DNA of 14,358 nt from NCBI GenBank assembly GCA_015222595.1, contig JADFVP010000017.1, positions 1-14,358 on the forward strand. The letters run 5' to 3'. The notes below the pieces were generated by a model, which saw only the letters and a program-made list of their open reading frames with translations, was not told where the DNA came from and made no database searches. The stretch is from Pseudomonadota bacterium (GTDB lineage Bacteria; Desulfobacterota; GWC2-55-46; JADFVP01). Made by a program: the position numbers and the translations under genes. This document shows positions 6,679 through 14,288 of this stretch, piece after piece (positions within the stretch are counted from its first letter, which is position 1; the number at the start of each line of letters is the position of its first letter).

Positions 6679-7074
6679 ATGCAGCGCACTATGCTCAAGG
6701 GTAAGATCCACAGGGCGACGGTAACGGACTCGAACCTCGATTACGAAGGTTCCGTGGCGATAGACAGCCTGTTGATGGAGGCGTCGGGGCTACAGGAGTT
6801 CGAGCAGGTCCATATCTACAATATTGCCAACGGCAACCGTTTCACCACCTACGTTATAACGGCGCCGGAGGGTACGGGGACCATTAGCATAAACGGGGCC
6901 GCTGCGCATATGGCGAGCAGCGGAGACCTTGTTATAATCGCGAGCTACTCGGTTATGGATGAGTCGGAACTCGTTTCCTACGCTCCTAAACTCGTCTATG
7001 TCGATGGGGCGAACTCGATAAAAGAGATAAGCGGACACCTTATGGGGAATACCGGAACTGCCGGGTCTATATGA
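6679..7074 (+). CDS. panD: Aspartate 1-decarboxylase proenzyme PanD
   Basis: PanD decarboxylates L-aspartate to beta-alanine for PanC. It is made as an inactive pi-protein that cleaves itself to form a pyruvoyl cofactor. The cleavage pair Gly24-Ser25 is seen in YEGSVAID, together with Lys9 in MLKGKIHRA, Arg54/Thr57/Tyr58 in NGNRFTTYVI and Asn72 in SINGAAAH, all at the positions known from the bacterial enzyme. Length is 131 residues, normal. A strong Shine-Dalgarno sequence, AAGGAGG at 6663-6669, lies nine bases before the ATG and is the best in the pan cluster. The stop TGA (7072-7074) overlaps the ATG of the next gene as ATGA, pointing to translational coupling. Confidence 0.97.
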   Translation: MQRTMLKGKIHRATVTDSNLDYEGSVAIDSLLMEASGLQEFEQVHIYNIANGNRFTTYVITAPEGTGTISINGAAAHMASSGDLVIIASYSVMDESELVSYAPKLVYVDGANSIKEISGHLMGNTGTAGSI

Positions 7075-7874
7075 TAACTGAGCACAACAGAGCCAGGCCC
7101 GTTAAGCCCAAGGGCAGGTTTAAGCGGTACTTCGTGACCGGCCTGCTTGTTGTGGTTCCCCTGTACATAACAGTCTATGTGCTCTTCTTCGTGGGAGGCA
7201 TCATGGACAATGCCATGGACTTCCTGCCCAGATTTCTCCGTCCACACAGCTACCTTCCGTTCCACATACCGGGGCTCGGCATCATAGTCTCGGTAGTGGT
7301 CATCTCTATCGTAGGCATGTTCGCCCAGAACTTCATCGGGCGCAGGCTCGTCGGTTTCAGCGAACGCTTTATGGTGAAAATCCCGTTCGTGCGGGTCATC
7401 TACAACGCCACAAAGCAGTTTCTCGACACCTTTCTCAACAAGGGGCATCAGGGTTTTAACAAAGTGGTGCTCTTCGAGTTTCCGAGAAAAGGGGTCTGGG
7501 CTCTAGGCTTTATGACGGGTGAGACAAAGGGCGAGCTGAAGGACAGAGCCGCCGAGCCGATGATAAATATCTTTCTGCCGACCACGCCGAACCCGACGTC
7601 CGGCTTCTATATCATGGTGCCCAAGGCCGAGGCCATAGCGCTCGACATGCATATAGAGGACGCCTTTAAGGTGATAATGACCGGCGGCATAGTGGTGCCG
7701 GAGCAGTTCGGCGTTACGCTTCCTGATGAGGATGAAGCTAAGAGGGCGGCTAAAAAGGCGGCTAAGAAGGCGGCGAAGAAGCAGACAAAGAAGAGAGAAG
7801 AGAAGTCGGAAACGAAGACGGAAACAGAACCGGAGAAGGCCGAAACTGCCGCCGAGCCGGATACAACAGAATAG
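7071..7874 (+). CDS. DUF502 family inner-membrane protein with Lys/Glu-rich tail
   Basis: The function is unknown. The conserved DUF502 body is recognised from GRFKRYFVTGLLVVVPLYIT at the N-terminus, the PGLGIIVSVVVISIVG segment and the IPFVRVIYNATKQFLDTF stretch. There are two hydrophobic segments, at about residues 21-43 and 68-84, so the protein probably spans the inner membrane twice with both ends in the cytoplasm (the flanks are Arg/Lys-rich). The conserved part ends near residue 218. It is followed by about 49 residues of low complexity: first a Lys/Ala run made of three 12-bp DNA repeats (7746-7781), then a Lys/Glu/Thr-rich end. The start overlaps the panD stop (ATGA), so it is very likely co-translated with panD. 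The position suggests, but does not show, a link to pantothenate or beta-alanine metabolism. Confidence 0.85.
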   Translation: MITEHNRARPVKPKGRFKRYFVTGLLVVVPLYITVYVLFFVGGIMDNAMDFLPRFLRPHSYLPFHIPGLGIIVSVVVISIVGMFAQNFIGRRLVGFSERFMVKIPFVRVIYNATKQFLDTFLNKGHQGFNKVVLFEFPRKGVWALGFMTGETKGELKDRAAEPMINIFLPTTPNPTSGFYIMVPKAEAIALDMHIEDAFKVIMTGGIVVPEQFGVTLPDEDEAKRAAKKAAKKAAKKQTKKREEKSETKTETEPEKAETAAEPDTTE

Positions 7875-7920
7875 AGTGTTTGAAAAAGCCAGATAACAGC
7901 GTAGATTAGGGAGTTGTACG

Positions 7921-9972
7921 ATGGGTAACGGTTCGGTGAGTTCCGACAAGAGCATTGATGAGCTTGCTATAAATACCATAAGGTTTCTTGCGATAGATGG
8001 CGTTGAGAAGGCAAAGTCGGGCCACCCGGGCATGCCGATGGGAGACGCCCCTATGGCGCATATTCTCTGGAGCCGCTACCTCAACCATACCCCTGTAAAC
8101 CCCGCATGGCCCGGAAGGGACCGTTTTGTCCTCTCTGCCGGTCACGGCTCCATGCTCCTCTACTCGCTGCTGCATCTCTCAGGATACGATCTACCAATAG
8201 AAGAGCTTAAGAGCTTCAGGCAGTGGGGAAGCCGCACGCCGGGCCACCCGGAGTACGAGCCTGAGATCGGAATAGAGACCACCACAGGGCCGCTAGGCGC
8301 GGGCTTTGCAACGGGCGTTGGCATGGCTCTGGCCGAAAGGTACATGGCCGAGCGGTACAACCGCCCCGGCTTTACCCTCTTCGACTACAATATCTATGCG
8401 ATCACGAGCGACGGCGACATGATGGAGGGCGTGAGTAACGAGGCAGCCTCTACTGCCGGGCACCTGGGGCTAGGCAATATTGTATACCTCTACTCCGCAA
8501 ACCAGATAAGCATTGAGGGCTCTACCGACATAGCATTTACCGAGGACGTTGCCGCGCGCTTCAGGGCGCTCAAATGGCACGTTCAGGTACTTGAGAACAG
8601 CGACGATACCGACAGCAGTAATCCTAAAGAAGTCGGGCTCGACGAGATAGACGCGGCGATAAAGGCCGCAAAAGAGGTGAGGGACCAGCCGTCGCTCATC
8701 ATGGTGCGCACGCACATCGGCTTCGGCTCTCCGGCCAAGCACGACTCGTCCTCTTCGCACGGCTCGCCTCTCGGCGAGGGCGAAGTACGCGCTACTAAAG
8801 AAGCCCTCGGCTGGCCCGTTGAGCCCGAGTTCCTTGTTCCTGAAAATGTAAAAGAGCACTATGCCGGCACGGTCGCAACAGAGAAGGCGCGCGAGTGGGA
8901 CGAACTCTTCGCCCGTTACGCTACGGAGCACCCGGAACTTGCTAAAGAGCTTAAGAGCGAACTCGACGGCGTAAGAGGCTCTGATTGGAAGGAGGCGCTG
9001 CCTGAGTACTCGGCAACCGACTCTCCAGAGGCGACAAGAAGCGTGTCGGGCAAGGTGCTGAACGCAATAGCCGCCAAGGCTCCGTTTCTTGTCGGCGGCT
9101 CGGCAGACCTGGCCCCGTCGAACAACACCGAGCTTAAGGAGTACGACTACTATATGCCGGGGGCTCCTGCGCGCAACATCCACTTCGGGGTTCGCGAGCA
9201 CGCTATGGGCTCTCTCTTAAACGGTATGGCGTTAAGCGGCGCGATTCTACCCTTTGGCGCAACCTTTCTCGTCTTTTCAGACTATATGCGTCCGGCCATA
9301 CGCCTTGCCGCGTTGATGGGCCTTCAGGTCGTCTACATCTTTACGCACGACTCCATCGGGCTCGGCGAAGACGGCCCCACGCACCAGCCTATTGAGCATA
9401 TTGCGGCTCTTCGCGCAATTCCCGGCCTTACGGTCATCCGCCCTGCAGACGCCACGGAGACGGTAGAGGCGTGGACTGAGGCGATAGAGCATACGGACGG
9501 CCCCGTGGCCCTGATACTTACGCGCCAGAAGCTGCCGATGATAGACCGCACCGGTGCTCCGGACAGCGCGGAAGTAAAGCGCGGGGCGTATGTGGTCTCC
9601 GATGCTTCGCCCGCGGAAAGTGCGCCGGACGTTATACTTATCGCTTCGGGCTCAGAGGTCTCTTTGGCAACCGGGGCCGCTACGGCGTTGAAGGAGAAGG
9701 GAAAGAACGCTCGCGTGGTCTCCGTGCCAAGCTTCGAGCTTTTTGAGTTACAGAGTGCAGAGTACAAAGAGTCTGTGCTGCCGATAGGAGTAAGAGCGCG
9801 AGTCTCGATAGAGGCCGGTTCGAGCACAGGGTGGCACCGCTACATAGGGCTCGACGGACAGAGCATCAGCATAGACCGCTTCGGCGCTTCGGCCCCGGCA
9901 GCGACCCTTTTTGAGAAGTTCGGCTTCACTGTAGACAATATAGTGGAGAAAGCCCTTCAGGTCATAAAATAG
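7921..9972 (+). CDS. tkt: Transketolase
   Basis: Transketolase is a thiamine-diphosphate enzyme that moves two-carbon ketol units between sugar phosphates in the non-oxidative pentose phosphate pathway. The 683-residue protein is full length. Seen: SGHPGMPMG (33-41); SAGHGSMLLYSLLHL (72-86); PGHPE (107-111); the ThDP/Mg motif around Asp164-Gly165 with Asn194 and Ile196; HGSPLG (280-285); the catalytic Glu426 in FGVREHAMG; and THDSIGLGEDGPTHQP (475-490). Two departures from common forms are visible: SDG instead of GDG at the Mg motif start, and YSANQISIEG where many transketolases have YDDNxISIDG. The metal-liganding Asp, Asn and Ile are kept, so activity is expected. AGGGAG at 7908-7913 sits seven bases before the ATG. 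It starts 46 nt after the DUF502 gene and is followed by a 321-nt gap before the fusion gene. Confidence 0.97.
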   Translation: MGNGSVSSDKSIDELAINTIRFLAIDGVEKAKSGHPGMPMGDAPMAHILWSRYLNHTPVNPAWPGRDRFVLSAGHGSMLLYSLLHLSGYDLPIEELKSFRQWGSRTPGHPEYEPEIGIETTTGPLGAGFATGVGMALAERYMAERYNRPGFTLFDYNIYAITSDGDMMEGVSNEAASTAGHLGLGNIVYLYSANQISIEGSTDIAFTEDVAARFRALKWHVQVLENSDDTDSSNPKEVGLDEIDAAIKAAKEVRDQPSLIMVRTHIGFGSPAKHDSSSSHGSPLGEGEVRATKEALGWPVEPEFLVPENVKEHYAGTVATEKAREWDELFARYATEHPELAKELKSELDGVRGSDWKEALPEYSATDSPEATRSVSGKVLNAIAAKAPFLVGGSADLAPSNNTELKEYDYYMPGAPARNIHFGVREHAMGSLLNGMALSGAILPFGATFLVFSDYMRPAIRLAALMGLQVVYIFTHDSIGLGEDGPTHQPIEHIAALRAIPGLTVIRPADATETVEAWTEAIEHTDGPVALILTRQKLPMIDRTGAPDSAEVKRGAYVVSDASPAESAPDVILIASGSEVSLATGAATALKEKGKNARVVSVPSFELFELQSAEYKESVLPIGVRARVSIEAGSSTGWHRYIGLDGQSISIDRFGASAPAATLFEKFGFTVDNIVEKALQVIK

Positions 9973-10037
9973 AGGGCAGTAGAGGAGTAGACGCCGGAGA
10001 GCGTACGGCCTTCCGGCGGCAGAGGTTATCTTTAGAT

Positions 10038-10066
10038 TTACAGATACCGCGCCTTACAGATACCGC
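10038..10066 (+). repeat. Perfect 13-bp direct repeat, 16-bp period
   Basis: TTACAGATACCGC occurs at 10038-10050 and again at 10054-10066, separated by GCC. It lies 66 nt past the transketolase stop. Confidence 0.88.
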
Positions 10067-10193
10067 ACGGCCTGTTCTTTTGGCCCGGCCCCGGATTTTA
10101 AATGGGCAGAGGGATCAGGAGAGAGGGGCCCATTCCATTCAGAGACCTTCAGCCCCGGCCCCCCAGAACAGAGAGATATAGTGAAATCCGATA

Positions 10194-10235
10194 ACCCGGA
10201 ATAGAGATTCGGCTTGACCCGGCAGATAGATCCGG
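10194..10235 (+). repeat. Imperfect 19-bp repeat, 23-bp period, upstream of tal-pgi
   Basis: ACCCGGAATAGAGATTCGG (10194-10212) and ACCCGGCAGATAGATCCGG (10217-10235) match at 15 of 19 positions. Each unit has a CGG-type half-site at both ends. A third, more degenerate unit (AACCGACATGCAGCCGG, 10243-10259) follows. The array ends about 35 nt before the GTG start, a suitable place for an operator, but I recognise no known regulator site. Confidence 0.6.
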
Positions 10236-10293
10236 TAAAGAGAACCGACATGCAGCCGGAACGCGGCTTTAATTGAGTAAAAAGGAGCACACA

Positions 10294-13176
10294 GTGCAGA
10301 ACGATAAGAACCTTCTGTTTGACCTACAAGAGTTTGGCCAGTCGGTCTGGTACGACAATATACGCAGAGCCCTCTTGACCTCCGGGGAGTTGAGGCATCT
10401 GGTCGAGCAGTACGGCGTCTCGGGCGTCACCTCCAATCCCGTTATCTTCGAGAACGCGATAGCGGGGGCCGAGGAGTACGATCACGATATAATGCGCCTT
10501 TCGGCCGAGGGACTCGACGACGAAGCTATCCTTACGGAGCTTATGACGTTCGACATCCGCCTCGCAGCCGACGTCATAGCGCAGGTCTTTAAGCTTACCA
10601 ACGGCCACGACGGCTACGTCTCCATAGAGGTCAATCCGGCCCATGCCCACGATACCGAGAGCACCGTAAAAGAGGCGAAAGAGCTGCACGCTATCATCGA
10701 CCGGCCCAATATCCTGATAAAGGTTCCGGCCACTGAGGACGGAATAAAGGCCTCCGAGGAGCTTCTCTACCAGGGGTACAACGTAAACGTGACTCTGCTC
10801 TTTTCGGTTGAGCGGTACGAGGCGACGGCAAAGGCGTATGTGCGCGCGCTTGAGAGGCGTGCGGCAGAGGGCAAGAGCAATGCCGACATCTACTCAGTGG
10901 CCTCCTTCTTCGTCAGCAGGGTAGATACCATTGTGGATAGCGTGCTCGAAGAGAAGCTGGCAGCGGCGACGTCGAACGACGACAAATCTCGCCTGCACGA
11001 TCTCATTGGCTCTATAGCCGTTGCGAATGCGAAGCTCGCCTACATGAAGGGGGCCGAGATATTCGGTGTGCACTTCAGGGATCTCCGTATATCCGGCGCG
11101 CGTCCGCAGAAGCTGCTCTGGGCCTCAACAGGCACCAAGAACCCGCTCTACAGCGATGTAAAGTACGTAGATGAGCTTGTCGGTAAAGATACCATAAATA
11201 CGATGCCGCTAAAGACGTTGATGGCCTTCCACGACCACGGTAAGGTTCGCCCGACACTTGGGGAGAGTGTCGATATTGCGATAGATATGTTCGACGAGCT
11301 GAGGTCTTTCGGCATCAAGTATCCTGAGCTTGCTACAAGGCTCGAAACCGAGGGGCTCGACGCCTTCAACAAGGGGTATGCAAACCTCGTGGCCTGCATA
11401 GCGGGCAAGAGAGAGGATCTCGAAAAGAGAAAGAGCGTTCTTCAGCTTTCCATGGGCGCGCTCGGGCCGAAGGTAGATGCGGCGGTAGAGAAGCTTGGCT
11501 CTGATCGCTTTATGGAGCGTCTGCTTGATAAGGACGCCGAACTCTGGAGTTCTCACGAGCCGGTAAAGAAGATGATAGGTAACTCTCTAGGGTGGCTTGC
11601 AATGCCCGAAGAGATGGATGGCATGAAGGCCGGTATGTTGTCCTTCGCCGAGAATGTTAAGAAGACCGAAGTTGCTCAGGTGGTGCTGCTCGGCATGGGC
11701 GGGTCTAGCCTCGCACCACTCGTTATGGCCGAGACCTTTGGAACTGGCGAGGGGTGGCCGGAGCTTCGGGTTCTCGACTCCACCGACCCTGAGGCGATAA
11801 AGGCCGTTGAGGACTCTATGGTAGACTCAGACGGAGCCCACGTCAATACGCTCTTTATCGTCTCTAGCAAGTCGGGCACGACAATAGAGCCGCTCAGCCT
11901 CTTTGAGCACTTCTGGGCCAAAGTAAAGGAAAAAAAGGGCGAGAGCGAAGCGGGGATGTCCTTTATAGCGATAACCGACCCCGGCACCGCGCTCTCCGGG
12001 TATGCCAGAAAGTACTCCTTCAGGCAGTGCTTCGCTAACCCCGCCGACATAGGGGGGCGCTTCTCCGTGCTCTCCTTCTTCGGCCTGATTCCGGCTGCGC
12101 TTACGGGAATAGATATTGGTAAACTGCTGCACAGCGCAAGAAGCATGGAGACGGTGATCGACCCTTGCGTTAAAAGTTCCGAGAACCCGGCGCTGCTCTT
12201 GGGCGCAACGCTCGGAGTGGCTGCCAAAGCGGGCCGCGACAAGGCCACCTTTGTCCTTTCTGACGAATTATCGAGTTTCGGTCTCTGGGCCGAGCAGCTC
12301 ATTGCCGAATCGACCGGTAAAGAGGGTAAGGGAATAGTGCCGATAAGCGGCGAGCCGCTTGGTTCCCCCGACGCCTACTCCGACGACAGGTTCTTTATCT
12401 ATATGGGAGTTGGCGATATTGATGACGAAACAGAAGCAAAACTTGTGGCTTTAGAAGAGGCCGGGCATCCCGTTGTAAGGATCAGGCTCCATAATATATA
12501 TGATATGGGCGGTGAGTTCTACCGCTGGGAGGTCGCTACAGCGGTGGCAGGAAATCTTCTAGAGATAAACCCCTTCGATCAGCCTAACGTGGAGCTTGCC
12601 AAGAACCTTACGCGCGACCTGTTAGAGTCGGGCGCGGGCAGTTCGGGCGGGCTTAAAGAGGGTGAGACAGCGTTGGAGTGCGGCTCGGTAACACTTACGT
12701 TCAACCCGCCCGCAGTAGAGCGCCTTGGTGGTTCGTCTGCGCTGAAAGAGAGCGACGGAGCGGGAGCAATAAAGGATTTCATAGCTCTATCGGACTCGAA
12801 GAGCTACATTGGCCTCCTGGCCTACCTGAACACCTTCGACCCCAAGGCAGAGCTTCTGCTCAAACGTATTCGGAGCGGTATAATGGACTCAAGCGGCGCT
12901 GCCACGCAGTTCGGTTTCGGCCCGCGCTACCTCCACTCCACCGGACAGCTCCACAAGGGCGGGCCCTCTACCGGCCTCTTTGTTGTTGTCAGCGCCGGTA
13001 GCGAGGTAGAGATAGCCGTGCCCGGCAGGGAGTTCAGCTTCTCCACCTTAGAGGCCTCGCAGGCCCTTGGCGACATCTCAGCGCTTAGCACAGAGGGACG
13101 CCCTGTGGTGCATATTAGACTGAAGGACTCAAGCACCGCTTCGTTAGAGGAGCTGGAGAACCTCTTTAAGAGTTGA
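10294..13176 (+). CDS. Bifunctional transaldolase / glucose-6-phosphate isomerase
   Basis: This is a natural fusion. Residues about 1-370 form a transaldolase, which moves dihydroxyacetone units between sugar phosphates via a Lys Schiff base. Residues about 390-900 form a phosphoglucose isomerase interconverting glucose-6-phosphate and fructose-6-phosphate. Transaldolase motifs: FGQSVWYDNI with Asp21, GVTSNPVIFE (Thr46-Asn48), and IKVPAT with the Schiff-base Lys143. Isomerase motifs: GMGGSSLAP (from 467), SSKSGTTIEP (to 533), GGRFSVLS (from 587), AESTGKEGKG with Glu672, and STGQLHKGGP with Lys888. I chose GTG 10294 (960 residues): AAAAAGGAG lies six bases upstream, while the in-frame TTG at 10273 has no ribosome binding site. 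Length agrees with known Tal-Pgi fusions of about 950 residues. No frameshift joins the halves, so the fusion is genuine. It is flanked by tkt and glucokinase, its metabolic partners. Confidence 0.95.
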   Translation: MQNDKNLLFDLQEFGQSVWYDNIRRALLTSGELRHLVEQYGVSGVTSNPVIFENAIAGAEEYDHDIMRLSAEGLDDEAILTELMTFDIRLAADVIAQVFKLTNGHDGYVSIEVNPAHAHDTESTVKEAKELHAIIDRPNILIKVPATEDGIKASEELLYQGYNVNVTLLFSVERYEATAKAYVRALERRAAEGKSNADIYSVASFFVSRVDTIVDSVLEEKLAAATSNDDKSRLHDLIGSIAVANAKLAYMKGAEIFGVHFRDLRISGARPQKLLWASTGTKNPLYSDVKYVDELVGKDTINTMPLKTLMAFHDHGKVRPTLGESVDIAIDMFDELRSFGIKYPELATRLETEGLDAFNKGYANLVACIAGKREDLEKRKSVLQLSMGALGPKVDAAVEKLGSDRFMERLLDKDAELWSSHEPVKKMIGNSLGWLAMPEEMDGMKAGMLSFAENVKKTEVAQVVLLGMGGSSLAPLVMAETFGTGEGWPELRVLDSTDPEAIKAVEDSMVDSDGAHVNTLFIVSSKSGTTIEPLSLFEHFWAKVKEKKGESEAGMSFIAITDPGTALSGYARKYSFRQCFANPADIGGRFSVLSFFGLIPAALTGIDIGKLLHSARSMETVIDPCVKSSENPALLLGATLGVAAKAGRDKATFVLSDELSSFGLWAEQLIAESTGKEGKGIVPISGEPLGSPDAYSDDRFFIYMGVGDIDDETEAKLVALEEAGHPVVRIRLHNIYDMGGEFYRWEVATAVAGNLLEINPFDQPNVELAKNLTRDLLESGAGSSGGLKEGETALECGSVTLTFNPPAVERLGGSSALKESDGAGAIKDFIALSDSKSYIGLLAYLNTFDPKAELLLKRIRSGIMDSSGAATQFGFGPRYLHSTGQLHKGGPSTGLFVVVSAGSEVEIAVPGREFSFSTLEASQALGDISALSTEGRPVVHIRLKDSSTASLEELENLFKS

Positions 13177-13185
13177 GGTTAGCAG

Positions 13186-14256
13186 ATGGACGAAAAGTGC
13201 AGAAAGGTACTTGCCGCTGATGTCGGCGGCACGAAGAGCAACCTGGGGCTCTATCTAAGAAAGAGTGAGGATAAGGGCGGCCGAGCTGCAGTCTCTGTCG
13301 AGCTGCTGGCCGAGGCCCGGTACGAAAACTCGGAGTACGCCTCTTTCGACGAGATACTCAGAGAGTTCCTCAAAGAGCACCTGAAGGGCGCCAGCTCCAC
13401 CATCTGCTGCGCCACCTTCGGCGTTGCCGCAACTGTTCAGAAGAACCGTTGCACGATGACGAACCTTGCGTGGAAGATAGATGCAGAGGAGTTGGCCGCC
13501 AGTTTCGGTTTTCACAGATGCGCCCTCATCAACGACCTTGTCGCTCTCGGCTGGGGCGTAACCGGGCTCGGTGAAGAAGACCTCCATCCGCTACAGACCT
13601 CTCAAAACCAGACACCAAAAGAAGGGCCGCGTGCGCTTTTAGCCGCAGGCACTGGGCTCGGCGAGGCTATTCTTATAGGCTCAGACAGCGAAGGTTTTGC
13701 ACCATTAGCAACAGAGGGCGGGCACACCGACTTTGCCCCGACCGACTCTGTTCAGGTAGAGCTGCTGGGCTTTTTGAGCGAGAAGTACGGCCACGTCAGT
13801 TACGAGCGCGTACTCTCCGGCAGCGCGCTGAAAGATATTTTCTACTTTTTCGTGCAAAGAAGGGGCGGCGAAGCTGATGCGGAAATCGAGGCCCGCTTTG
13901 CCACAGAAGCTCCGGGGGCGGTAATAACCGAGCAGGGGCAACTGGACGCTGGAGACCGTGACTGTAAAGACGCGCTCGACCTCTTTGTCTCCGTCTACGG
14001 CGCCGAGGCCGGCAACCTTGCGCTAAAGTGCCTTGCTACCGGCGGCGTCTATATCGGGGGCGGAATCGCGCCGAAGATACTGAGCGCTTTAGAGGGAGCA
14101 GTAGATGGAATTGACGGTTTCATAGAGTCGTTTGTAGCAAAGGGCCGCTTCGAGGAGTTTATGCGCACCCTGCCGGTGGTAGTAATACTGAACGACAAGA
14201 CCGCGCTCTTAGGAGCCGCGATACATGCCGCAACCGCTCTGGGCAGCAACCGGTAA
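13186..14256 (+). CDS. glk: Glucokinase (ROK-independent Glk family)
   Basis: Glucokinase phosphorylates glucose to glucose-6-phosphate with ATP, feeding the isomerase half of the preceding fusion protein. The 356-residue protein shows the actin-like ATPase features of the Glk family: phosphate-1 motif ADVGGTKSNLGLY (11-23), CATFGVAATV (75-84), the catalytic Asp117 in LINDLVALGWG, the phosphate-2 motif AAGTGLGEAI (153-162), TEGGHTDFAP (176-185) and the adenosine-region GGVYIGGGIAPK (286-297). It is about 35 residues longer than E. coli Glk, mainly in the region after residue 20 and at 225-260. The zinc-cysteine cluster of ROK-family sugar kinases is not seen. The gene starts nine bases after the fusion gene. 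TGAGG, overlapping the fusion stop, is a plausible ribosome binding site, so the two are surely one operon. Confidence 0.93.
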   Translation: MDEKCRKVLAADVGGTKSNLGLYLRKSEDKGGRAAVSVELLAEARYENSEYASFDEILREFLKEHLKGASSTICCATFGVAATVQKNRCTMTNLAWKIDAEELAASFGFHRCALINDLVALGWGVTGLGEEDLHPLQTSQNQTPKEGPRALLAAGTGLGEAILIGSDSEGFAPLATEGGHTDFAPTDSVQVELLGFLSEKYGHVSYERVLSGSALKDIFYFFVQRRGGEADAEIEARFATEAPGAVITEQGQLDAGDRDCKDALDLFVSVYGAEAGNLALKCLATGGVYIGGGIAPKILSALEGAVDGIDGFIESFVAKGRFEEFMRTLPVVVILNDKTALLGAAIHAATALGSNR

Positions 14257-14288
14257 CAGTAAGAGCGGGCGGTTCTGTAAAGGCCGAC

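Larger units (their letters stand above)
9973..10293 (+). other. Long intergenic region between tkt and tal-pgi with repeats and inverted repeats
   Basis: No convincing gene is seen in these 321 nt. They hold a 7-bp stem (CGCCGGA 9992-9998, TCCGGCG 10012-10018) that may weakly terminate tkt but lacks a T-tract. There is a 13-bp direct repeat at 10038-10066. A GC-rich nested inverted repeat has an outer arm CTGTTCT 10072-10078 / AGAACAG 10165-10171 and an inner arm AATGGGC 10101-10107 / GCCCATT 10128-10134. A 9-bp direct repeat CCCGGCCCC lies at 10084-10092 and 10154-10162. A degenerate 23-bp-period repeat at 10194-10235 follows. TTGACC at 10214-10219 could be a -35 box, but I see no good -10 at the right distance. 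It may be an untranslated leader or regulatory region for the fusion gene. Confidence 0.6.

Noticed and set aside
8470..9201. A 243-codon open frame on the - strand inside tkt
   Set aside because: It lies wholly within a clear transketolase gene. The predicted protein is rich in Arg/Val/Leu with no known motif, typical of an antisense shadow of a high-GC gene.
9992..10018. Intrinsic terminator after tkt
   Set aside because: The 7-bp stem is good but has a 13-nt loop and is not followed by a T-tract, so I mention it only within the intergenic entry.
10054..10290. A 78-codon open frame on the - strand in the tkt-tal-pgi gap
   Set aside because: It starts at GTG with no ribosome binding site, shows no recognisable domain, and its frame runs through the repeats and GC-rich palindromes of the spacer. 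Open frames of this length are expected by chance in GC-rich DNA.
11676..12302. A 208-codon open frame on the - strand inside the isomerase half of the fusion
   Set aside because: Ser/Pro/Ala-rich shadow opposite a strongly conserved coding region; no ribosome binding site or domain.
12678..13001. A 107-codon + strand open frame in another frame within tal-pgi
   Set aside because: It overlaps conserved isomerase sequence, is Arg/Ser/Pro-rich and has no domain; it is an out-of-frame shadow.
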